Positions 5,784-12,314 of a stretch of DNA of 12,314 nucleotides are shown one piece after another. Position numbers and translations under genes: made by a program. The notes below the pieces were generated by a model. It worked only from the letters and a program-made list of their open reading frames with translations, searched no databases and was not told where the DNA came from. The first letter of the stretch is position 1; every line of letters starts with the position of its first letter. The DNA comes from Desulfobacterales bacterium (GTDB lineage: Bacteria; Desulfobacterota; Desulfobacteria; Desulfobacterales; JAFDCJ01): NCBI GenBank assembly GCA_020345785.1, contig CP070771.1, positions 581,205 through 593,518 of the forward strand. Direction: 5' to 3'.

Positions 5784-6539
5784 ATGAAGCTCGCAGTCAG
5801 CGGTAAGGGTGGCGTCGGCAAAACAACCTTTTCATCTTTATTGGTTCGCACCTTCAATCAAATGGGAAAACGGGTTTTGGCCATAGACGCCGATCCGGAT
5901 GCCAATCTGGCCGCCGCTCTCGGTATTGATAATTCCGAAAGCATCGTTCCCATCTCGGAGATGAAAGAGCTTGTTTTTGAAAGGACCGGTGCCCAGCCCG
6001 GCAGTATCGGCGGCTTTTTCAAGCTGAATCCCAGGGTGGACGATCTGCCGGATGCGCTCTCAGCAACCTTCGAAAACATCAAGCTCATGCGCCTGGGAGG
6101 CGTAAAAAAGGGCGGGGCAGGGTGTATCTGCCCGGAAAGTGCCCTGTTGCGCGCTCTGGTTATGCATGTGGTGCTGGCCAGAGATGAAGTCGTGGTAATG
6201 GATATGGAAGCCGGTATCGAACACCTCGGGCGGGCGACTGCCAAGGCAGTTGATAAGCTTATCGTCGTGGTGGAGCCGGGAAGGCGCAGCATCGATACCG
6301 CTGAACATATCCGGCAACTGGCAAAAGAAATCGGGCTGGAGGCCATTGCCGTTGTCGGCAACAAAATACGAGGTCCCAAAGACCAGGAATTTCTCCAGAA
6401 TCATCTGGGCGACTTTGAATTTATTGGCTTTCTCCCTTACGACGACGCCTTGATCGAGGCAGATCTGAATGGTATATCACCCTTTGACGTGGATTCGGAG
6501 TCCAAGGCCCGGATCGGATCGATGATCGCTAAACTTTAA
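5784..6539 (+). CDS. cooC: CooC-type nickel-insertion ATPase (CODH maturation)
   Basis: This 251-residue cytosolic P-loop ATPase is of the MinD/SIMIBI class. It has a deviant Walker A, GKGGVGKTT (7-15, signature Lys8), the ADPDANLAAALG motif (36-47) and GAGCICPE (112-119) with the Cys114-x-Cys116 pair that binds metal in CooC dimers. The DMEAGIEHLGR switch follows at 140-150, with EPGRRSIDTAEH further on. CooC hydrolyses ATP to help place nickel in the C-cluster of carbon monoxide dehydrogenase, part of CO oxidation or the Wood-Ljungdahl pathway. Length and motif order are normal. An AGGAAGG site lies upstream of the ATG at the right distance. No CODH/acetyl-CoA synthase gene is in the window, so its partner must be encoded elsewhere. 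Family assignment is strong; paralogues in anaerobes may serve other nickel enzymes. Confidence 0.88.
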   Translation: MKLAVSGKGGVGKTTFSSLLVRTFNQMGKRVLAIDADPDANLAAALGIDNSESIVPISEMKELVFERTGAQPGSIGGFFKLNPRVDDLPDALSATFENIKLMRLGGVKKGGAGCICPESALLRALVMHVVLARDEVVVMDMEAGIEHLGRATAKAVDKLIVVVEPGRRSIDTAEHIRQLAKEIGLEAIAVVGNKIRGPKDQEFLQNHLGDFEFIGFLPYDDALIEADLNGISPFDVDSESKARIGSMIAKL

Positions 6540-6570
6540 TGTCAGATACCGCCGGAACATCGTTAACTCC

Positions 6571-6678
6571 ATTCATAAGCGACCGGCATCGTTTAAGTGT
6601 GGACCATCGAACATGCTCACGCTGCAACGGTGAAAGCTTTTCACTTCTCACCCCGATAGGTCGGGGTGGCTTATGAAT
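6571..6678 (+). repeat. 108-bp repeat element, copy 1 (MITE-like), upstream of the helicase
   Basis: The element is bounded by ATTCATAAGC (6571-6580) and its exact inverse GCTTATGAAT (6669-6678). Inside are a perfect 8-bp hairpin CACCCCGA/TCGGGGTG with loop TAGG (6649-6668) and a smaller one, GTGAAA/TTTCAC (6630-6644). The reverse complement of 10659-10767 aligns along its full length at about 77% identity with one 1-bp gap (hand count). It ends 37 bp before the helicase start codon. No transposase is encoded, so a non-autonomous element or a conserved leader motif fits. Confidence 0.75.
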
Positions 6679-6684
6679 GAAGTC

Positions 6685-6707
6685 ATCAACCATTCAACCA
6701 ATCAACG
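6685..6707 (-). repeat. Right arm of an inverted repeat flanking cooC
   Basis: The reverse complement of this segment matches 5621-5644, including the exact 16-base core. It lies between the 108-bp element and the helicase start, so it is also part of whatever leader the helicase transcript has. Confidence 0.5.
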
Positions 6708-6715
6708 AAAACTGA

Positions 6716-8815
6716 ATGTCGAGGCACAAGCAGCATTTTCCAAAATCAAAGCGCCGTATTCCCAAAAAGCGTGAGCATTCCAACCTGAAGCCCGGTGCGG
6801 ACGTCCGGTTGAAGAGAGTTTTTGCCGCCATTGGGGTTCCGCCAACCCGGGTCTTTACCCCGGATCCCTTTCAAATTAAAGCTTTAAATGCGGTTGAACA
6901 TACCGATTGTCTGGTGACGGCTCCCACCGGCGCCGGTAAAACATGGATTGCCGTTCAGGCAATTGACCGCATCCGAAAACAACATGGCCGAGCCTGGTAT
7001 GCATGCCCCTTAAAGGCATTGAGCAATGCCAAGTACGCCGAATTTTCGGATATATTCGGATCCGCCAACGTCGGAATTCTCACCGGTGATCACCGGGAAA
7101 ATACGAATGCACCGATCATCGTCGGTACAACAGAAATTTTGCGCAATCAGCTTTATGATGCCATGCACCGAGGTGAATCCTTACCTGCCGACTTTGTCGT
7201 CCTTGACGAAGCCCATTTTCTCGGCGATGAGGAGCGCGGTGTGGTTTGGGAAGAGATCATGATCTATCTGCCGGCCCGAATTCCGCTTCTGCTGTTATCA
7301 GCGACCATTGGTAACGCCGGTCAGATTGCCGATTGGCTTGAATCTATTCGGTCGACTGATTGTGCGGTCGTTGAAGAGACCACCCGACCGGTTTCGTTGT
7401 TCCCGCTGTTGCTTCACCCTTCCGGTACCGTGCTGCCGTTGATCGCTCCAGCCAAATCCGGCCGCCGGCCCCAGTTGGATAAAAAGGTTCAGCACATCCT
7501 TAAAAGCAGGTCTCGGCATCGCATAAAAACCAATTCCGGATCATCACCGTTTGGCGAGATTTTGCGGGTCATGAAAAAATATGATCTGCTGCCTGCGATT
7601 TTTTTTCTTAAATCCCGGGCTGACTGTGATCGGGCGCTGGATTCCTGTCGGGACAATCTGATCAGCGATCCATCACGGCAGGCGCGGATCAGACAAGAAG
7701 TTGCCGGATATGTTCAGCAAATGCCGCACCTCGCTACCCATCGCCAGCTGTGGCATCTGGAACACCTGGCGGTTGGTGCCCATCACGCCGGTCAACTGCC
7801 TTCATGGAAGCTGATGCTGGAAGGGCTGATGACCCGGGGCTTGCTGGATGCGGTATTTGCGACCTCGACGGTGGCCGCCGGGGTCAACTTTCCGGCCCGG
7901 ACAGTTGTATTTTTGAATTCGGATCGCTTTAACGGCAAACAATTTTTGCCCCTCACCGCCACTGAATTTCACCAGATGACGGGCAGGGCCGGCCGCCGGG
8001 GAATGGACAATATCGGTTTTGCGCTTTTGATACCCGATAAATTCATGGATGTCAGACTGATGGCACGATTGCTCCATGAACCGCCGTCCGATGTTGTCAG
8101 CCAGATTAAAATTAATTTTTCAATGGTGCTGAATTTATTGCTTTCCCATACACCGACTCAGATCGAAGAGTTGCTGAGAAAATCATTTGCCAATTATTTA
8201 ATCCGACATTCCAGGCAAAAAAAAGGCAGCCTGCAAAGCCATGAGTATCTATGGCGGGATTTTTTGCGGCATCTGAATTTCCTGAAGACTACCGGCTATG
8301 TCACCCAGGAAAATGAATTGACCCCGGACGGCAGATGGGCATCCCAACTGAGAGTCGACCAGCCGCTGTTGATTGCCGAAGGTTTTAGACGCGGAATTTT
8401 TCCGCAGTCGGATCCCGATATTTTGGCCGCTATCATTGCCTGCTTCGTCAGTGAACGTGACGCCGACGATCGCATCAGCAAAAAACTGATTCCTGATGCA
8501 CTGGCAATTGCCTTTTCAAAGGTAACCAGAGGCTTAACCACCTTTGCCGGTAAGATGATTCAACGAAATTTTGAAGTGCGACCCTTGTTGCTGCGTCCTG
8601 CCGCGACTGTCTGCGCATGGGCCCGGGAACAATCCTGGGAGAGTGTATTGCGAATTGCTGAAATCGAGGAGGGGGATCTGGCCACGCTGATTTTAAGAAC
8701 CGCAGACAACCTGAGGCATATTTGTAATCTTAAGGATGTCTTCCCTGAGGCCGCAGCAACTGCTGTTAAGTCGATCGAGAAGATTTTACGGGAACCGGTG
8801 GCGAATAATTATTGA
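6716..8815 (+). CDS. Compact Ski2-like DEAH-type RNA helicase
   Basis: The 699-residue protein starts with a basic tail (about 1-35), then a superfamily 2 helicase core: Walker A APTGAGKT (69-76), motif Ia PLKALSNAKYAEF (98-110), TTEILRN (138-144), DEAH (164-167) followed by GDEERGVVWEE, and SAT (195-197). The second RecA domain has FFLKSR (296-301), GAHHAG (354-359), TSTVAAGVNFPAR (383-395) and QMTGRAGRRG (420-429). ERGVVWEE and GAHHAG are hallmarks of Ski2/Mtr4/HelY helicases, which unwind RNA 3' to 5' for decay or processing. The C-terminal helical region (about 470-699) ends in EGDLATLILRTADNLRHI, like the end of a DSHCT domain, but the long arch/KOW insertion is missing, making it shorter than Ski2 or Mtr4 (about 1000 residues). 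No clear ribosome binding site precedes the ATG, and no good alternative start is seen. The role in this organism is inferred. Confidence 0.85.
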   Translation: MSRHKQHFPKSKRRIPKKREHSNLKPGADVRLKRVFAAIGVPPTRVFTPDPFQIKALNAVEHTDCLVTAPTGAGKTWIAVQAIDRIRKQHGRAWYACPLKALSNAKYAEFSDIFGSANVGILTGDHRENTNAPIIVGTTEILRNQLYDAMHRGESLPADFVVLDEAHFLGDEERGVVWEEIMIYLPARIPLLLLSATIGNAGQIADWLESIRSTDCAVVEETTRPVSLFPLLLHPSGTVLPLIAPAKSGRRPQLDKKVQHILKSRSRHRIKTNSGSSPFGEILRVMKKYDLLPAIFFLKSRADCDRALDSCRDNLISDPSRQARIRQEVAGYVQQMPHLATHRQLWHLEHLAVGAHHAGQLPSWKLMLEGLMTRGLLDAVFATSTVAAGVNFPARTVVFLNSDRFNGKQFLPLTATEFHQMTGRAGRRGMDNIGFALLIPDKFMDVRLMARLLHEPPSDVVSQIKINFSMVLNLLLSHTPTQIEELLRKSFANYLIRHSRQKKGSLQSHEYLWRDFLRHLNFLKTTGYVTQENELTPDGRWASQLRVDQPLLIAEGFRRGIFPQSDPDILAAIIACFVSERDADDRISKKLIPDALAIAFSKVTRGLTTFAGKMIQRNFEVRPLLLRPAATVCAWAREQSWESVLRIAEIEEGDLATLILRTADNLRHICNLKDVFPEAAATAVKSIEKILREPVANNY

Positions 8816-8847
8816 ATCTTCAATCTTCAATTTTCATTATTCAATCT
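8811..8847. repeat. Heptamer-like repeats between convergent genes
   Basis: The 21-bp gap between the helicase and the hybrid kinase is made of 7-bp units (TCTTCAA, TCTTCAA, TTTTCAT, TATTCAA). ATTGAAT (8811-8817) and ATTCAAT (8839-8845) form an inverted repeat across the gap. It might stop transcription from both sides, but the stem is weak and AT-rich. Confidence 0.4.
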
Positions 8848-10648
8848 CTTTTCCCTGGTCGGCGAGAATTTTCCGAATCTTTTCAGCGAGCTGGTTCATG
8901 TTAAATGGTTTTTGAATAAAGCCGTCGCAGCCGCGCCGTAGGATATTGGTTGCCTGCCCGTCAATGCTGTATCCGCTGGATAGCAAAATCTTTGCACCCG
9001 GATTGATTTCTTTCAGACGATCAAAGGTCTCACTGCCGCTCAAACCCGGCATTATCATATCCATGATAATCAGATCGACTTTATTCCGGTTTTTTTCAAA
9101 AAGGTCAATCGCCTCCTGACCGCTCGTGACGGGTAAGACCGTATAACCCAGTTCTTCCAGCAGTTCACGACCGACATCCAGGATCATCTTCTCATCATCG
9201 ATCAAAAGAATCGTGCCGCTGCCTTTGATGATGGCATCCGACACCTCTTCATCTTCCAAGGCTTCTTTCCCTGAAGCCGGCAGATAGATCGTAAATGTCG
9301 TTCCCAGATCTAGCTCGCTGTAAACATTGATATAGCCCCCATGGCTTTTTATGATTCCATATACAGATGCCAAACCCAGTCCTGTTCCCCGTCCCATTTC
9401 CTTGGTGGTGAAGAACGGCTCGAATATCCGCTTCTGAGTTTGCTTGTCGATGCCTACTCCGGTATCGGTAACCGAAATTTTAACGTAGCGGCCGGGCTCT
9501 ACTTTATACGGTTTTACATAGCTGCCATCGAGAATGATGTTTTCCGTGTTGAGATAAAGATCGCCGCCATCGGGCATAGCCTGCCAAGCGTTGACGTAAA
9601 GGTTTAGCAGAACCTGTTCAATCTGTCCCCGATCTACTTCTGCAGACCAGATAGCTTTGAACAGGTTGGTATGAACCCGAATTTCCTTTCTGGTTCTGGC
9701 AAACAATGAAGAAGATTTATCAATGATCTCGTTAAGATCAGTGGCTCTAACGAGGTACTTTCCGCGACGGGCAAAGCCGAGCAGTTGTTTGGTTAAGGCG
9801 GTACCATTCTGGACATATTGTTCGATGTTTTTAATCTTTTCGTAGTTTGGATGTTCCGAATCGATTTTAAGCAGCATCAAAGATGCATTACCCTGAATTC
9901 CCATCAGAATGTTGTTGAAATCATGGGCGATACCACCGGCCAGGGTTCCAATGGATTCCATTTTTTGAGCTTGTTGGAGCTGGGTTTCAAGCTTATGTTT
10001 TTCCTCATCCGCCTTTTTGCGTTCGGAAACGTCTCGCAGCACGCCCCTGAATCCTATCGGCTTTCCCTCAGGATCTTTTCGCAATGAAAATGAAAGCTCC
10101 AGCAATACTTTATCCCCTGTCGGACGGATGACATCATAATCCGTTGCGTTTTCGGGGGTACCATTTTCGTGGAGGCGTTTGGCCATTTGTTCCATTCGCT
10201 CTGTAGTTTCAGGCGTCGTATACTGCCGGGTATTCATGCCCATCAATTCACTGCTGGGATAGCCAACAATTTTGCAGAAGGGATTGTTGAAAAAGGTTAA
10301 ATTCCCTTCAAGGTCGGTTTCAAAATAGCCTTCTTCGATACTTTCGAGGATGGTTCGATATTTCTCCTCGCTTTCCCGCAAAGCTTGATCCGCTTCGCGG
10401 CGCTTACTGACCGTGTATTGGACATGAGAGCCGAATATGGCAAACAGACACAGAACTAAAAGCCGTGTCCAGGTCTGGAAGGTATCCGGTCCGAAAAGAT
10501 GTTGAATAAAATTAGCTTCCGGTTTTAGAAAGAAATACATGAAGGATTCGCAGACCCAGTAAAAGCAGGCCAAGCAAATGCCGGTCACGACCATCGAATC
10601 CATCATGGTATTTTGAAAATTTTTTTTATTCTTCATTTTGCTTACCAT
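8837..10648 (-). CDS. Membrane-anchored PAS hybrid histidine kinase with receiver
   Basis: Domains of the 603-residue protein in order: two membrane segments (about 18-41 and 61-80), a PAS domain (about 91-215, EEKYRTILESIEEGYFETD onward), and a HisKA box AGGIAHDFNNIL with phosphoacceptor His242. The ATPase has an N box around Asn353, G1 DTGVGI (395-400) and G2 GTGLGL (421-426). A C-terminal receiver (about 478-600) has acidic pair DD (484-485), phosphoacceptor Asp530 and Lys580. The GGIAHDFNN box is typical of NtrB-like and CckA-like kinases. Phosphate likely moves His242 to Asp530, or back from it as a phosphatase control. No regulator with an output domain or phosphotransfer protein lies nearby, so its target is unknown. 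ATG 10648 gives the listed length; ATG 10636 (Met5) is equally possible, as neither has a good ribosome binding site. A 109-bp repeat element ends only 10 bp upstream of the start codon. Confidence 0.9.
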   Translation of the reverse strand: MVSKMKNKKNFQNTMMDSMVVTGICLACFYWVCESFMYFFLKPEANFIQHLFGPDTFQTWTRLLVLCLFAIFGSHVQYTVSKRREADQALRESEEKYRTILESIEEGYFETDLEGNLTFFNNPFCKIVGYPSSELMGMNTRQYTTPETTERMEQMAKRLHENGTPENATDYDVIRPTGDKVLLELSFSLRKDPEGKPIGFRGVLRDVSERKKADEEKHKLETQLQQAQKMESIGTLAGGIAHDFNNILMGIQGNASLMLLKIDSEHPNYEKIKNIEQYVQNGTALTKQLLGFARRGKYLVRATDLNEIIDKSSSLFARTRKEIRVHTNLFKAIWSAEVDRGQIEQVLLNLYVNAWQAMPDGGDLYLNTENIILDGSYVKPYKVEPGRYVKISVTDTGVGIDKQTQKRIFEPFFTTKEMGRGTGLGLASVYGIIKSHGGYINVYSELDLGTTFTIYLPASGKEALEDEEVSDAIIKGSGTILLIDDEKMILDVGRELLEELGYTVLPVTSGQEAIDLFEKNRNKVDLIIMDMIMPGLSGSETFDRLKEINPGAKILLSSGYSIDGQATNILRRGCDGFIQKPFNMNQLAEKIRKILADQGKEIE

Positions 10649-10658
10649 TGATAACTCT

Positions 10659-10767
10659 ATTCATAAGCTATCCCGACCTATCAGGGTAAGAATTTAAAAG
10701 GTGTTACGGTTATAGCGGGATCCTATTTCGTTGGTTCAAACTTAAACAGTGCCGGTGGCTTATGAAT
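10659..10767 (-). repeat. 109-bp repeat element, copy 2 (MITE-like), upstream of the hybrid kinase
   Basis: Terminal inverted repeats ATTCATAAGC (10659-10668) and GCTTATGAAT (10758-10767) bound a segment whose reverse complement aligns with 6571-6678. Both copies keep ACCGGCA, GTTTAAGT and the core GATAGGTCGGG near the 3' end. The terminal hairpin is weaker here, with one mismatch and one wobble, but the outermost pair is T-A where copy 1 has C-G. Relative to the gene downstream it points the same way as copy 1. It occupies most of the 240-bp divergent region between the hybrid kinase and the TPR gene. Confidence 0.75.
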
Positions 10768-10828
10768 CGAATTAAAAAAGGATATTAGAAAACCACGCGG
10801 CTGTCAAATTCTATTTGCCTCCCTAAGA

Positions 10829-10857
10829 TTGCATTTTATTCAAATTTCCAGTATTAT
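10829..10857 (+). promoter_or_regulatory. Likely sigma-70-type promoter of the TPR-SPOR gene
   Basis: TTGCAT (10829-10834) and TATTAT (10852-10857) are spaced by the optimal 17 nt in an AT-rich stretch. They would start transcription about 25 nt upstream of the ATG at 10889. It lies outside the repeat element. Confidence 0.55.
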
Positions 10858-10888
10858 TAAATAAATTTAAGAATTTGAATTCTACTAG

Positions 10889-12139
10889 ATGAAGATATTA
10901 AAGCTTGGCATATACCTGACGACATTACCGCTGATACTTTGTCTGCTTTTGCCCCACCAGACAATGGCTCAAGAGGACTGGTTTAAAAAAGGTCTGATAC
11001 TTATCAAAGAGCAACAATATCATGCGGCCATAAAAGCTTTTTCGACCGCAATTGAAATGATCCCCAGTGATTTTGAGGCCTATAACTACAGGGGGCTTGC
11101 CAGAACTTACCTGGCAGATTATGAGGGTGCTATCGTCGATTACACCATGGCGCTGCAAATCAGGGCCGAATACGCCGAGGCTTTTAATAATCGTGGATTT
11201 GCCTGGTTTAGAAAAGGAAATCTCAAACAGGCCCTTGACGATTTTAGCCGGGCGATTGAGATTAAACCGGCTTTGCTGGATGCTTACAACAGCAAGGCCT
11301 GGATACTGGCCACAAGTTCACAGGAGACGTATCGCAACAGCGCTGAAGCGTTGGCACTAGCGAAAAAAGCAGTTGAGATTAACGCCGGTATTGATTCTCT
11401 GGATACCCTGGCCGCTGCTTATGCGGCTGACGGACAATTTGACGAAGCCGTCGCCACCCAAAAAAGGGTTGTTCATCTGCTGATCCAGCAGGAGCGGACA
11501 GACGAGCTTTCCGTTTACATAGATCGTCTTAAGATCTACAAAGCCCGCAGGCCTCTGCGGATTGAATACCCCAGTCAAAACCCGCCTGTCGAAGCCGAGG
11601 CATTTAATTTGCCCTCTAAACCGGTCGTCACTCAGAAGCCGCCTCCTGTTGTGCAGACCCAAAACGAGAACCCTTTGACCGTGACGTATCCTTACACCAT
11701 TCAAGTCAGTGCTTACCGAGATCCGGTTAAATCTTTTCGCGTCGCAACATCGCTGTCGGCAAAAGGCGATCCGGCCTTTGCCTGTCCAGTGAATATTCCC
11801 GGCAAAGGCAGCTGGAACAGAGTCTTTGTTGGTTCTTATCGATTTTTAGACGAGGCCCGGGAATCTGCAGTTAAATTAAAAAAGAGAAAATTTAGCTATA
11901 TTCAGGTGACTCGCAAGCCCTATGCCGTGCAGGTCGGGCTGGTTGATTCCAAAACGGCGGTGCTTGAGTTTATCACCCGCCTGCGCACCAAAGGCTATAC
12001 TGCATACAGTCTTCCCGATCCCAACGTGCCTGAGAAAAGCAGAATATTGACCGGTGCCTATGAAAGCTATGATGCTGCCAGACTGCTCGCCGAGCAGCTT
12101 GCCAAAGACGGATTTACGCCCCGGATTCTGCCGAGATAG
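10889..12139 (+). CDS. Exported TPR protein with two C-terminal SPOR-like domains
   Basis: The 416-residue protein has a Sec signal peptide (about 1-27: Lys3 and Lys5, hydrophobic core IYLTTLPLILCLLL, cleavage likely near TMA/Q). TPR units run over about 29-200; the clearest repeats are centred on WFKKGLILIKEQQYHAAIKA, AYNYRGLARTYLADYEGAIV, AFNNRGFAWFRKGNLKQALD and SLDTLAAAYAADGQFDEAVA, with an irregular stretch near 143-155. A Pro-rich linker (about 222-266) leads to two SPOR-like domains, about 267-342 (YTIQVSAYRD) and 344-415 (YAVQVGLVDS). SPOR domains bind peptidoglycan stripped of stem peptides, so the protein probably sits in the periplasm at cell-wall remodelling or division sites, with the TPR part holding partners. 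It has its own candidate promoter but only a poor ribosome binding site. Domain calls are good; the process served is inferred. Confidence 0.85.
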   Translation: MKILKLGIYLTTLPLILCLLLPHQTMAQEDWFKKGLILIKEQQYHAAIKAFSTAIEMIPSDFEAYNYRGLARTYLADYEGAIVDYTMALQIRAEYAEAFNNRGFAWFRKGNLKQALDDFSRAIEIKPALLDAYNSKAWILATSSQETYRNSAEALALAKKAVEINAGIDSLDTLAAAYAADGQFDEAVATQKRVVHLLIQQERTDELSVYIDRLKIYKARRPLRIEYPSQNPPVEAEAFNLPSKPVVTQKPPPVVQTQNENPLTVTYPYTIQVSAYRDPVKSFRVATSLSAKGDPAFACPVNIPGKGSWNRVFVGSYRFLDEARESAVKLKKRKFSYIQVTRKPYAVQVGLVDSKTAVLEFITRLRTKGYTAYSLPDPNVPEKSRILTGAYESYDAARLLAEQLAKDGFTPRILPR

Positions 12140-12314
12140 GTGCGGGTTGGCCCTAAATGGAGGAAGGTATAGGGTATAGGGTTTAAGGCGCACGGCGAAG
12201 GGTGATAAGTGTATAGCGCATGGAGCATAGGGCATAGAGCAGAGCGTAAGGAAAAGGAAAAGATCCGAGTCTTAGCCTCCCGGCTTCCTCGCTTCCCAGC
12301 CTCCCAGCTTCTTG
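12140..12314. repeat. Low-complexity degenerate repeat tract to the window edge
   Basis: After the TPR gene the sequence becomes short-period repeats. First come variants of GGTATAGGGTATAGGG (about 12167-12182), then CATGGAGCATAGGGCATAGAGC (about 12219-12240, given here in part), then pyrimidine-rich CTTCCCAGCCTCCCAGCTTC (about 12291-12310). The units drift in sequence and length. No gene is credible here, and open frames on the minus strand through it give only repetitive Pro/Tyr/Leu-rich text. Confidence 0.6.

Noticed and set aside
5666..5806. 46-residue reading frame overlapping the start of cooC
   Set aside because: It lacks a ribosome binding site, overlaps cooC by 23 bp in another frame and resembles no family; the cooC start has a much stronger site.
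6571..6678. CRISPR repeat or insertion sequence
   Set aside because: There is no array of regular spacers and no transposase frame; only two dispersed, diverged copies with short terminal inverted repeats are present.
11876..12235. Minus-strand 119-residue reading frame
   Set aside because: It runs through the low-complexity tract and the opposite strand of the TPR-SPOR gene, and its text is repetitive Pro/Tyr/Leu; no start signal.

Overview
The window looks like a chromosomal segment of a Gram-negative anaerobe, most likely a sulfate-reducing or related deltaproteobacterium (Desulfobacterota). This rests on gene content, not on a marker gene: a CooC-type nickel-insertion ATPase, a KinB/PilS-like kinase with an NtrC-family activator beside a type IV pilin, a DUF6282 metal-hydrolase-like protein, a PAS hybrid histidine kinase, a periplasmic TPR-SPOR protein, and decorated AT-rich or low-complexity intergenic DNA. 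No rRNA, tRNA, CRISPR array, phage or intact transposase was seen.

Layout. 1-112: 3' end of a plus-strand gene, unrecognised. 123-154: a hairpin between convergent genes. 237-1157 (minus): DUF6282-type protein with a GTG start. 1158-1574: non-coding, with a possible frameshifted gene remnant and nested inverted repeats. 1575-4497: overlapping histidine kinase and sigma-54-dependent response regulator. 4498-4850: a regulatory region with a perfect dyad, a textbook -24/-12 promoter and a structured leader of about 184 nt. 4851-5255: prepilin. 5304-5477: a decayed copy of the pilin C-terminus, then a rho-independent terminator. 5784-6539: cooC. 6716-8815: compact Ski2-like helicase. 8837-10648 (minus): membrane-bound hybrid histidine kinase, convergent with the helicase. 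10889-12139: exported TPR protein with two SPOR-like domains. 12140-12314: low-complexity repeats.

The clearest functional unit is 1575-5255. A two-membrane-segment kinase would phosphorylate Asp52 of the regulator. The regulator's AAA+ domain keeps the GAFTGA loop that contacts sigma-54 and would fire the -24/-12 promoter directly downstream, making the pilin. The dyad about 142 bp upstream of the predicted start site is the natural candidate for the regulator's binding site.

The most unusual structural feature is a pair of diverged copies (about 77% identical by hand alignment) of a 108/109-bp element with 10-bp terminal inverted repeats. They sit immediately upstream of the helicase and of the hybrid kinase, in the same orientation relative to the gene each precedes. 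A MITE-like repeat is the likeliest reading; a shared leader or regulatory element is the alternative.
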